Notes: generated by a model not told the origin, from the letters alone. A stretch of 64,000 nucleotides of DNA from Evansella halocellulosilytica (GCF_002335745.1 NZ_NIST01000001.1:4744191-4808190), one strand, 5' to 3'; numbered from the stretch's first letter, positions 26,970-35,956 are shown. Made by a program: numbers and translations.

Positions 26970-27055
26970 GTCGCTTTATTAAAAAGCGTGGATTGAAAAA
27001 TATAGTATGAGATAAGTAATATTGTTGGAGCCTATCTATTTAAAATAGATAGGCT
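26970..27055 (+). ncRNA. Candidate CreR-like autoregulatory crRNA (degenerate repeat plus guide)
   Basis: The degenerate repeat at 26970-26999 starts GTCGC and ends TGGATTGAAAA, close to the array repeat ends GTCGC and TGGATTGAAAT. Its stem is CGCTTT/AAAGCG with a 5-nt loop, in place of CGCATCC/GGATGCG. Both sides have changed together and still pair, so Cas5c processing should be retained. The guide starts at 27000 (ATATAGTATGAGATAAGTA for its first 19 bases) and matches the protospacer at 26929-26911. A 13-bp hairpin (27029-27055), which also covers the cas3 stop codon, may form the 3' end. There is no second repeat. It lies antisense to the cas operon. Known CreR and CreA RNAs have this design in other type I systems. 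Confidence 0.78.
27029..27055. repeat. Near-perfect palindrome at the cas3 stop codon
   Basis: Arms AGCCTATCTATTT and AAATAGATAGGCT with a single central base. On the minus strand it contains the cas3 stop codon and could end or protect the cas3 mRNA. On the plus strand it would close the 3' side of the crRNA-like RNA. Neither strand has a good T-run after it. Confidence 0.6.
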
Positions 27056-29469
27056 TCTGCACTTCCTCCCTCACCTTCAATATCTAATCCAAACTCTTGA
27101 TCATAAAACCCATCCTTCAGGACGAGTACAGAACCATCCAAGTACGACACTAAAGCACCCAACCTTTCTAACTCTTGTTTTTGATGACTATATATATTAA
27201 TCGAATAATGCTGTGCTTTCTTTATAAGCCTTGATAAATCTTCAAGTGAATCATTCCCGTTTAAATCGGCTATCAACTCTTCACCATCTTGATAAGGTAC
27301 AAGCACAGATGTAGTTAAATTGTCGATGACCTTAAAATGTTCTGCTGCTGTTCTGTAACTCGTTACTAGATACGTTGCCGGAGCCACATTTCTTTTACTT
27401 AATAGACTGCTCACCCACTCGCTTTCATTCCTATCATTAAATAGCAAATCTGTCATCTTTACGTCTAAATTTGGAATGTGGTAGTCAAGGTCTTGCCTTA
27501 GGTCGGTATAAAATTCTTGGAAATATCGTTCCATCACCGAGTGTGAAAGAATATCTTCCCCAGCATCTTCAGGTACTGTACTCAATCCTTTTAACAGCTT
27601 TCTCGAAATGTCTTTACCTTTTTGTATTTCTTTTAACCTAGTTAACTTTTCATCTTGGCAGTCAATTAAATAGACGTGTTTCACTTCTTTTTTACCATGC
27701 CTGTTACACCTTCCAGCTGCCTGAGCAATAGAATCCAGTCCAGCAATCGAACGAATCACACAGTCAAAATCGACATCAACTCCTGCTTCAATTAGTTGCG
27801 TGGTAACACAGATGAAACGCTCATTATTATCCAGTCTTTCACGAATTTCTTTAAGTAATTGTTTTCTATGGGCTGCACACATAGAAGTGCTTAAATGATA
27901 GATCAGCACATCGTGACGAGATTCTTTCAATAATAAATAGAGATCCTTTACTGTTGATTTCGTATTTAAAATGACTAGTAAACTATTTTCTGTCTGCACC
28001 TTATTAGTGACAAATTCATGTAATCCATTTAGATCCATAGGTCCTTCAGATGATTGGTCAATAATGGTTGTTCGTTTAAACGCTTCATTAACTTTTTCAA
28101 TTTCCTTAATCATCTCATTTTCTTTTGGAACATCTAGTTTGTAATCTACAAAATTAAGAGCAGGCTGTGTCGCCGTACATAATACGATGCTCGACTTGCA
28201 TGTGTTTTTAAGAAAATTTAAGGACTCATTAAACAGTGAAATACAGTTGACAGGTACTTTCTGTACTTCATCAAAGATGATCACAGCATCACTTAACCGG
28301 TGCAGTCTTCTCACATTTCGACTGCCTTTTTCATAAAAGACATTCAAAAATTGGACCATCGTTGTAAAAATAATTGGAGCATCCCAGTTGTCTTTTGCCA
28401 GTCTTAGCTTTTCTTCAACAGAGGTTATACCATCCAAATGTTCATGATCTTCTGCCATATCTGTCATAACATTGCTATGATGCTCAAGAATGTGTTCATC
28501 ATCCTGAAGGATGTCTCTTACTTCCTGTGCATTCTGTTCAATGATGGTCGTGAAAGGAACGATGTAAATGATTCGTTTCTTCTTGTATAATTTGGCGTGT
28601 TTTAAAGCATATCGTAGACTTGCGAGTGTTTTCCCACCTCCTGTTGGAATCGATAACGTATAAATATCAGAAGGTTTTTCCGCAAACTTATCGCATTGAT
28701 CTGACATCGACGCTCTTAATTGATTAATCGGATTACTCGATTGTGGGTGGGATTTAAATTCATTTAATTTATGCACAAGTTTGTCATAATAGGTAGACAT
28801 AAGTGATTGAATATCGACACATTCAGGCTTTTTATTTTCTTCAAAAAGGCGAGTATTCGTTCTGTCAGCATCAATTAGGGTGCTAAAAACAAATTTGGTG
28901 ATAAAATGAAGAGTCTTGGGGTAGTTCTCTGGAGGTGTGTGCTTCAGTAGTGCTTCCAATTCACCTACGGCTTTAGTGACATACTCTTTATAAGTCTGTT
29001 CACTTGTAACTTTTTCAAAGAATAATTGGTTAGCCTGATCATAGTTTGTTAACTCTTTATCACGGACTCTCCTTAAAAATGGTGATTCTAAGTGTGAGTC
29101 AAGATAGTCATGAAGGTATGAATGGTGAGAAATGATCGCATTCCCGACTACTTCTGCAAGTATTAAATAATAAGGGTTTGATCTATCCTCCGTATGGAAA
29201 TGATCAAACAACAATTTTCCACCTGCAGTAGAGTGGTCAACACTTCCTCGTTTTGGAGAAAATTCCGGATCATTCACAGCTTTTAATATGTAATTTCTAA
29301 ATTCCTCTGTTAGCTTTCCTGCATCATGTAACAAAGCTGCTAAACCGCAAATATGCTTCATATTAACATTGCTGCCATAACCTTCAGCTAGAGCTTTCGC
29401 TTCATGCAAATGTTGTTCCACCGTTTGAACTGTCTTGTCATTTTCACGAATATGCGCAATCGATTCCAT
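27040..29469 (-). CDS. cas3: CRISPR-associated helicase-nuclease Cas3 (type I-C)
   Basis: Effector that degrades DNA marked by Cascade; 809 residues from the ATG at 29469, which has GGAGGGGAG directly upstream (a longer reading adds 17 residues without a site). The HD nuclease domain is N-terminal: LLHDAGK at 46-52, SVDHSTAGG near 80, and ISHHSYLHD at 113-121. Helicase motifs are SIPTGGGKT (Walker A, 273-281), IFDEVQK (Walker B, about 395), CTATQP (motif III), QLIEAGVDVDFD (motif V) and QAAGRCNRHG (motif VI). All are intact. It is separated from cas5c by 186 bp with a distinct promoter, so it can be controlled apart from Cascade. Confidence 0.96.
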   Translation of the reverse strand: MESIAHIRENDKTVQTVEQHLHEAKALAEGYGSNVNMKHICGLAALLHDAGKLTEEFRNYILKAVNDPEFSPKRGSVDHSTAGGKLLFDHFHTEDRSNPYYLILAEVVGNAIISHHSYLHDYLDSHLESPFLRRVRDKELTNYDQANQLFFEKVTSEQTYKEYVTKAVGELEALLKHTPPENYPKTLHFITKFVFSTLIDADRTNTRLFEENKKPECVDIQSLMSTYYDKLVHKLNEFKSHPQSSNPINQLRASMSDQCDKFAEKPSDIYTLSIPTGGGKTLASLRYALKHAKLYKKKRIIYIVPFTTIIEQNAQEVRDILQDDEHILEHHSNVMTDMAEDHEHLDGITSVEEKLRLAKDNWDAPIIFTTMVQFLNVFYEKGSRNVRRLHRLSDAVIIFDEVQKVPVNCISLFNESLNFLKNTCKSSIVLCTATQPALNFVDYKLDVPKENEMIKEIEKVNEAFKRTTIIDQSSEGPMDLNGLHEFVTNKVQTENSLLVILNTKSTVKDLYLLLKESRHDVLIYHLSTSMCAAHRKQLLKEIRERLDNNERFICVTTQLIEAGVDVDFDCVIRSIAGLDSIAQAAGRCNRHGKKEVKHVYLIDCQDEKLTRLKEIQKGKDISRKLLKGLSTVPEDAGEDILSHSVMERYFQEFYTDLRQDLDYHIPNLDVKMTDLLFNDRNESEWVSSLLSKRNVAPATYLVTSYRTAAEHFKVIDNLTTSVLVPYQDGEELIADLNGNDSLEDLSRLIKKAQHYSINIYSHQKQELERLGALVSYLDGSVLVLKDGFYDQEFGLDIEGEGGSAEAYLF

Positions 29470-29791
29470 AACTCCCCTCCAATATATACATAATATTTCC
29501 TTTAAATTCAATATTATCACAATATTAGGTCTTATAACCTATAAAAATTGTGTTTTAGATAAAATTCTCATAAGAAAGTTCGACAAAATAATTCTTTTGT
29601 AACTCATATTTATGAACTTTTCCAACTTCAGGTGCTCACAAGAGCGACAGGTAGTGATTGTAGCGGCTAATATTTTTTTCACGAACTGTCACAAGGATGT
29701 AGTAAGTTCAATGTTTCCTTTAGAATTCCGGGACTTTAATCGAAGTTATACTGTTAAGATCTGATTCTAAGGACACACTTTTTCAATTAAT
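29470..29791. other. cas3 upstream region and spacer to array 2
   Basis: No gene. The first ~125 bp, next to cas3, is clearly homologous to 32775-32900 (shared CCCCTCC, ATTTCCTTT, AATTCAAT and AAGAAAGTTC blocks), the cas3 promoter remnant beside array 2. It contains short dyads (TAGGT/ACCTA around TATAAG) that may mark the promoter or operator; the exact -35/-10 is uncertain. The rest up to 29791 shows nothing recognisable. Confidence 0.6.
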
Positions 29792-32535
29792 ATTTCAATT
29801 CACTGATCCAGGAAGGGTTCGACGGTGTTGATTCGGGTTTGTTCTTTCGCAAAATACTATTTCAATCCACGCATCCACGAGGGATGCGACTCACCATACT
29901 CTGCTACACACCGCCCATAAGGTATTTCAATCCACGCATCCACGAGGGATGCGACGGATAGCCACAAGCGACTATCCCTTTTCCTTTCATATTTCAATCC
30001 ACGCATCCACGAGGGATGCGACTTGTAAGGGTTCGGGTAATCTAAAACTTAATAGCATTTCAATCCACGCATCCACGAGGGATGCGACAATAAATAATTG
30101 GAAACAATTAATAATGCGTATTATTTCAATTCACGCATCCACGAGGGATGCGACTGTATTCGATGTATTATCTCGTTTATTCAATTGCTATTTCAATCCA
30201 CGCATCCACGAGGGATGCGACAATATTTCCAATAAAATTTATAAATATTTTCAAAATTTCAATCCACGCATCCACGAGGGATGCGACCAATGACAATCGA
30301 AAACATTAAATCAATTGATGCAATTTCAATCCACGCATCCACGAGGGATGCGACTGCAGTCAAGTTGTTACATGAGGTACTACTGGAGATTTCAATCCAC
30401 GCATCCACGAGGGATGCGACGAGGAGGTGAAAAAAAACATGAACATTCAAGTTATTTCAATCCACGCATCCACGAGGGATGCGACGGTTTATTTGTAGGT
30501 TAATCCCTGCAAATAAAGTTATTTCAATCCACGCATCCACGAGGGATGCGACATTACGATATTCTTGTTGGGTTTCAAATCGGACGATTTCAATCCACGC
30601 ATCCACGAGGGATGCGACGTTGTTTTGTTTCGTTATAATTCCAAATATCATCATTTCAATCCACGCATCCACGAGGGATGCGACGAGCTACGCATTAATT
30701 CCATCAACCTTCAAATAGAATTTCAATCCACGCATCCACGAGGGATGCGACAAACGATAAATGTCATAGTCGGGATAATCATTTTATTTCAATCCACGCA
30801 TCCACGAGGGATGCGACTTGTGATATGGCGTTACACTTACGGATTCCAAAATTTCAATCCACGCATCCACGAGGGATGCGACTTGTGATATGGCGTTACA
30901 CTTACGGATTCCAAAATTTCAATCCACGCATCCACGAGGGATGCGACTCCACCCATGACTCCACTGCCCACCAGGATAAGAAATTTCAATCCACGCATCC
31001 ACGAGGGATGCGACTGCGTTGTAGTTGATTAAATAAAATCGGTATGGAATTTCAATCCACGCATCCACGAGGGATGCGACTTTTTTTATAATGTAAGCCA
31101 AACCTATTAAGGATATTTCAATCCACGCATCCACGAGGGATGCGACGCTCACAAACTTTTAAAAAATCTTCAAACTGGTATTTCAATCCACGCATCCACG
31201 AGGGATGCGACAACACTGATGCGTGCTCAAGTCATCCCGACTCCTATTTCAATCCACGCATCCACGAGGGATGCGACTGTGAGGCGTATACAGACATTGT
31301 TGTAGAGCGTGTATTTCAATCCACGCATCCACGAGGGATGCGACCTGTCGTCAAGACGTGGTAGTAGAAAGAGAGATTCATTTCAATCCACGCATCCACG
31401 AGGGATGCGACGACACTTGCTATCGATGCTGCTAAAGCATCTACATATTTCAATCCACGCATCCACGAGGGATGCGACTCTGGTCACTCCGATTTTTGGT
31501 TTAATAAAAAGGGATTTCAATCCACGCATCCACGAGGGATGCGACAAGATCATCATTCATTAGTCCAAGCATTTTTGATATTTCAATCCACGCATCCACG
31601 AGGGATGCGACCCTTTGGACGATTTGCATCACTCATCTTCATGCTATTTCAATCCACGCATCCACGAGGGATGCGACAAAAGCACGGCTTGTTTACAAAA
31701 CATTTGCCAGAAATTTCAATCCACGCATCCACGAGGGATGCGACCCTTTGGACGATTTGCATCACTCATCTTCATGCTATTTCAATCCACGCATCCACGA
31801 GGGATGCGACAAAAGCACGGCTTGTTTACAAAACATTTGCCAGAAATTTCAATCCACGCATCCACGAGGGATGCGACCAATGCCATCCACCGCGATACCT
31901 CGACGAGCTTGATTTCAATCCACGCATCCACGAGGGATGCGACTTTTATTAGTGATAGGGATACATAGTAAACAGTTTATTTCAATCCACGCATCCACGA
32001 GGGATGCGACACAACTAGGTATCGAGGACTTTGACAATGCTAAAATTTCAATCCACGCATCCACGAGGGATGCGACAACATGCAAGATGATGCAGCGAAC
32101 ACTCTCCATATTTCAATCCACGCATCCACGAGGGATGCGACTTAGGGGGTCAGACATGCCAATTGATGAGGAAGTATTTCAATCCACGCATCCACGAGGG
32201 ATGCGACAGGATCACTAATTCAATAACGAATGCACAAAATAATTTCAATCCACGCATCCACGAGGGATGCGACTAGGTATGTAAGAGATCGGGCGGTTGA
32301 AACGAAATTTCAATCCACGCATCCACGAGGGATGCGACATCGAAATTGACTCAAACACATCTCCTCCAGGAATTTCAATCCACGCATCCACGAGGGATGC
32401 GACTATGGAGCGATATTATGAATTGGATATTTTAAACATTTCAATCCACGCATCCACGAGGGATGCGACGTAATGGCACAAGCAATTCTATTCTTCAACT
32501 AAGATTTCAATCCACGCATCCACGAGGGATGCGAC
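29792..32535 (-). CRISPR. CRISPR array 2, type I-C, 42 repeats and 41 spacers
   Basis: It has the same 32-bp repeat and orientation as array 1. The repeat at the left end (29792-29823) is degenerate (several changes in its middle), as expected for the leader-distal terminal repeat, and one further repeat (30123-30154) has a single C-to-T change. The leader is on the right (32536 on). Duplicated spacers are present: 30818-30850 repeated at 30883-30915, and a two-spacer block 31612-31744 repeated at 31745-31877. The array lies upstream of cas3. Confidence 0.98.
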
Positions 32536-32693
32536 TGCGAAATACAGGCATAAAGGCTATTAAATAGCTTCATTCATGCCTATACTTTATTAAAAATGAT
32601 CATTCCCTTTAATCTATTAAAGGAAAATCATGATAAACTTCGAAAAATATGGTGCGAACCTTCCTGTAAAGCGATGTGCACTTTATATTCGCA
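32536..32693 (-). promoter_or_regulatory. Leader of CRISPR array 2
   Basis: Homologous to the array 1 leader: the repeat-proximal TGCGAAAT, a central inverted repeat (AGGCAT/ATGCCT with an inner GCTATT/ATAGC pair), a GGTGCGAA block, and GTGCAC...TATATTCGCACTAAAAG at the far end. The inverted repeat is kept although its sequence differs from that of leader 1, which hints at a selected structure. Confidence 0.8.
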
Positions 32694-32774
32694 CTAAAAG
32701 ATTAATCGTTCATCTAAATCTAACAATTCAGTCCCTGGATTATCTTTCTGACAAATATGAGAAATCAAGTTCAT
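32694..32774 (-). pseudogene. cas3-cas2 deletion junction: 26-codon fused remnant ORF
   Basis: The ORF starts with ATG at 32774 just after a GGAGGGGGG site and ends with TAG at 32694. Its first residues MNLISHICQKD resemble the Cas3 start MESIAHIREND, and its last residues ELLDLDERLIF resemble the Cas2 end ESLDLEDPLIF. Upstream is a copy of the cas3 promoter region and downstream a copy of the array leader. It is therefore what remains of a full cas3-to-cas2 block after an internal, frame-keeping deletion. Whether the 26-residue peptide is made is unknown. Confidence 0.85.
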
Positions 32775-33080
32775 CCCCCCTCCAAAATATACAAAACATT
32801 TCCTTTTAATTCAATTTTATCATGATATTAAGACTAAAAACCTACAAAAAGTTATGGTTTAAATATAATTTTCACAAAGAAAGTTCCAAACAATCAAAAC
32901 TTTTGCCATTCATTATGAAGCTTCTGATCTCGGTTAAAAGTCTTTTTTTTATGAGAAAAAAGAAACGAGATTTAAACGGTTCTAGCTCGTTTTTCTATGA
33001 TCATATCTTCGAAAGAGAGTACGAGCGTCTTCGACAACACACCTCACCAATTATACTCCGATAAAGGTTTCTACAAGAGC
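32775..33080. other. Remnant of a duplicated cas3 upstream region
   Basis: Bases 32775 to about 32900 align with 29470 to about 29600 upstream of the intact cas3. The rest, up to the ddl terminator, holds no gene with a ribosome binding site. Confidence 0.7.
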
Positions 33081-33132
33081 TAAAAGAAAAGCAGAGTCGT
33101 TCTCAAAGTTAAAACTTTGGAACAACCCTGCT
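33081..33132 (-). terminator. Terminator of the ddl operon
   Basis: Minus strand: a long stem from AGCAGG through CCAAAGTT to AACTTTG and CTGCT, with one bulge, followed by TTTTCTTTT. It lies 29 bp after the ddl stop codon. Confidence 0.8.
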
Positions 33133-33160
33133 ATTAACCAATATGCCCTATAAGAAAAGC

Positions 33161-34357
33161 TTATTTTTTCGATCCTTTCCCTCCGCTTAAATTACTCATC
33201 GAGAAAAGGTTTGAGTCAATCGAGAACATTAATTTTTCACGTTCACGCTGGCGTTTTAGCGCTAGTTGTATTAACTCATCTGTTAATTGCTTATACGGCT
33301 TTCCAGTCGGCTCCCATAAATAAAAGGAAAGTGAGCCTGGGATCGTATTAATTTCATTAATGTATACTTTATCTTCACCTTTATCGATCATAAAGTCGAT
33401 TCTTGATACACCGCTGCAGCCTAACAATTGAAAGCTTTTAACAGCAATCTCCTGAATTTCACGCGTTTTTTCTTCACCAATTTCAGCTGGAATGACTCTA
33501 TTTGTAGATTCCATTCCTTTACTTGCCCCGCTATCTTTCGAAGCCCCTCCTCCGGTATACTTATCTTCATATGATAAAATTTCATCACTGCCTAACACTT
33601 CTTCACATACAGAAGCTTCAGCAGCTTCATAATCACCTAGAACAGAGCAGTTCACTTCTGTCATATTTTGTACCATTTTTTCCACAACGATTTTCGTTGT
33701 AAACTCTGAAGCTAACTCTACTGCTTCTTCTAATTCATCCACGTTAGCAGCTTTGCTTATTCCAACGCTGGAACCTAAGTTTGCTGGCTTGACGATCACT
33801 GGGTAGGAGAGAGTATTCTCGATTTTCTTCACTAAGCTGTCTTGGTCTTCATTCCACTCAGTAGAGTAGAACCAGACGTAATCAAGAATCGGTAGTCCTG
33901 AATCGCGATAAATGTGTTTCATTGCGACTTTATCCATGCCAGTACTTGATGATAAGACGTCACAGCCGACGTATGGAAGATTTAACAATTCTAAATATCC
34001 TTGTAAAACACCATCTTCACCAAATGTTCCATGGATAATCGGAAATGCTACATCAATTTCACCGATATAGCTTTTGCCGAAGCGCGGCTTTGGATCTTTG
34101 TGCAACTCTACACTGTTGTTTCCACCTCTTGATAATATCACCTTTTGCGAACGCTGTAGCAATCCTTTTAAGTCCTTGTAATTGTCAATATCTAAAAGAT
34201 CTTCACCTGTGTACCACGTACGGTCTTTTGAAATATAGAGGGGGATGACCTCATATTTTGTATCATCCATATGTTGAATGGCTTGCAGGGCAGAAATAAC
34301 AGAAACTTCATGTTCAACGGAGACGCCCCCGAAAATAACCGCGACTCTTGTTTTCAT
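33161..34357 (-). CDS. D-alanine--D-alanine ligase family protein
   Basis: ATP-grasp ligase that joins two D-amino acids for peptidoglycan, 398 residues. Landmarks are VIFGGVSVEHEVSVISA at the N-terminus, HGTFGEDGVLQGYLELLNLPYVG (about 110-132), KPANLGSSVGISKA (about 195), EVNCSVLG, the omega loop with YTGGGASKDSGASKGMESTNRVIPA (about 270-295), and YINEINTIPGS (about 330). It is about 25-40 residues longer than typical Ddl, with a basic C-terminal tail (QREREKL...GGKGSKK). It follows a MurF-like gene after 12 bp in an operon, so it may supply the dipeptide for that ligase. Specificity for D-Ala, D-Ser or D-Lac is not clear from what I can see. Confidence 0.85.
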   Translation of the reverse strand: MKTRVAVIFGGVSVEHEVSVISALQAIQHMDDTKYEVIPLYISKDRTWYTGEDLLDIDNYKDLKGLLQRSQKVILSRGGNNSVELHKDPKPRFGKSYIGEIDVAFPIIHGTFGEDGVLQGYLELLNLPYVGCDVLSSSTGMDKVAMKHIYRDSGLPILDYVWFYSTEWNEDQDSLVKKIENTLSYPVIVKPANLGSSVGISKAANVDELEEAVELASEFTTKIVVEKMVQNMTEVNCSVLGDYEAAEASVCEEVLGSDEILSYEDKYTGGGASKDSGASKGMESTNRVIPAEIGEEKTREIQEIAVKSFQLLGCSGVSRIDFMIDKGEDKVYINEINTIPGSLSFYLWEPTGKPYKQLTDELIQLALKRQREREKLMFSIDSNLFSMSNLSGGKGSKK

Positions 34358-34369
34358 CTTTACACCATC

Positions 34370-35950
34370 CTATTCATTAAAAGTATCTGGTAAATCATTC
34401 TCTAGTAAAACCATTGTCGGTTTTGTTGCGACTTTGTGCATTTCACTTAACGCATCTTGCAAATGATCTGCAACATATAGTTTATCTTCAGGATAACCAG
34501 CTTCTTTAAGGCCGTCTTGAAGTGGTTTTGTCTGTCTTTTTCCGACTAATATAATATAATCGCATTTATTAGCGGCATATTTTGCCCACTCTTTGTTTAG
34601 TTCGTATTCCTTATCTCCTAATTCAATCATCCCTGGTGTTACAAGCACCCGCTGTTCTTCCATACTGCCAAGAACATCGACTGCCATTTTTGAACCGACT
34701 GGATTTGAATTAAAACTATCATCAATAATCGTAATATTTCCATTTGATCTTTTCAGCTCAAGGCGATGTGGAACAGGAGCTAAGTTCCGGATCGGCTTAG
34801 CCATATCCTTTAAAGTCATTTTCATCTCTAACCCTAAAGCAATCGCAGCTAAAATGTTATACACATTATGTTTACCGAGCAGCTTTGTACGGAATCGTTC
34901 TTCTTCACCGCTTTTAAGCTTTACAGTAAACTCCATTCCTTTTCTGCTAAACGTAACATTTGATGCTTTAATATCTACATCTTCAGCATCGATGCCGTAA
35001 TATACTTTGCGGCAATTGTTATTCGGACTGTATGACATGATATTTTCATCATCTTTGTTTAAGATCCCTACTCCGTTTTCCGGAAGTGTTTCAATAATTT
35101 CATATTTCGTTTTCTTAATATTTTCTAAGCTTTTAAAGGTTTCTAAATGTTGTTCACCAATAGCTGTCAACACACCGTAATGTTGGTTGACGAGTTCACA
35201 TATTTCTTCGATGTCGCCTTTTTGTTTTGCTCCCATTTCAGCAATAAAAATATCGTGATATGGCTTTAACTGCTCACGAATCGTCCGGGTGACACCAAGT
35301 TTCGTGTTATAGCTTTCTGGTGTCATTAACACATTATATTTCGCAGACAATACCGCATGTACGAAGTGTTTGACACTCGTTTTCCCAAAACTTCCGGTAA
35401 TCCCAATAACTTTTAAGTCTTTTGAAGAACGAACAAGCTTTTTTGCATCATTAACGTAGTATTCACTAATACGTTTTTCAATCGGTAAGTTGATCGTATT
35501 GGCTAATAAAACAACATAATAGGTGATGACATAACTACCTAGTAAAAGCAGCATCATCACAAATTCCATATTTGCTTGCTGTAAGATAAACGAGACTGCA
35601 GCAATTAGGACAAATAAAATAATCGCTGTCGTTAATAGACGCTTCACACGCGGTGTGTAAACGAGTTTCTTCTTCTCGATTTCCTTCGATCTCGTTAAAA
35701 ATAACAGGACGAGTATGGCAACAGCTGTTAAAACTGGGACCAACTCTGACATAAAAAGTGCGAGAATAATCGGAACGGTCAGGAGAAGCTCCCGCTTTTG
35801 AATCACTTTTCCTTTATTTTTTGAAATCCAACGTATATAACGTTCATTTCGATATGAATTTAGTTGAAGCATGTGGATACTTTTGATTGTTTTTGCAATC
35901 ACCGGTATGAACCAGATCGCAATGAATAATAAGGTGAATAATAGTATCAT
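34370..35950 (-). CDS. Membrane-anchored MurF-like Mur ligase
   Basis: Mur ligase of 526 residues with four or so hydrophobic helices in the first ~150 residues (LLFTLLFIAIWFIPVIA, LLLTVPIILALFMSELVPVLTAVAILVLLFL, ILFVLIAAVSFIL, MMLLLLGSYVITYYVVLLA). The ligase core follows: ATP loop ITGSFGKTSVKHF (about 184), FIAEMGAKQKGDI (about 237), and a central domain with LGKHNVYNILAA, HRLELK and IDDSFNSNP. The core is closest to MurF, which adds D-Ala-D-Ala to the UDP-MurNAc-tripeptide, but housekeeping MurF lacks membrane helices. With ddl it may form a parallel or modified stem-peptide route. It begins 6 bp after the hydrolase gene. Confidence 0.82.
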   Translation of the reverse strand: MILLFTLLFIAIWFIPVIAKTIKSIHMLQLNSYRNERYIRWISKNKGKVIQKRELLLTVPIILALFMSELVPVLTAVAILVLLFLTRSKEIEKKKLVYTPRVKRLLTTAIILFVLIAAVSFILQQANMEFVMMLLLLGSYVITYYVVLLANTINLPIEKRISEYYVNDAKKLVRSSKDLKVIGITGSFGKTSVKHFVHAVLSAKYNVLMTPESYNTKLGVTRTIREQLKPYHDIFIAEMGAKQKGDIEEICELVNQHYGVLTAIGEQHLETFKSLENIKKTKYEIIETLPENGVGILNKDDENIMSYSPNNNCRKVYYGIDAEDVDIKASNVTFSRKGMEFTVKLKSGEEERFRTKLLGKHNVYNILAAIALGLEMKMTLKDMAKPIRNLAPVPHRLELKRSNGNITIIDDSFNSNPVGSKMAVDVLGSMEEQRVLVTPGMIELGDKEYELNKEWAKYAANKCDYIILVGKRQTKPLQDGLKEAGYPEDKLYVADHLQDALSEMHKVATKPTMVLLENDLPDTFNE

Positions 35951-35956
35951 AACTGT

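Noticed and set aside
26854-27039. Reading the cas3-cas5c gap as a CreTA toxin-antitoxin unit
   Set aside because: No small toxin ORF or second promoter for a toxin RNA was found, and the best guide match is the cas5c promoter, which fits CreR-type autoregulation better. A very small toxin cannot be fully excluded.
29949-32218. The same kind of repeated short frames in array 2
   Set aside because: CRISPR repeat translation, no ribosome binding sites or independent coding signs.
32822-33064. 80-codon frame on the plus strand downstream of array 2
   Set aside because: It overlaps the remnant of the cas3 upstream region, has no ribosome binding site and a composition typical of AT-rich noncoding DNA.
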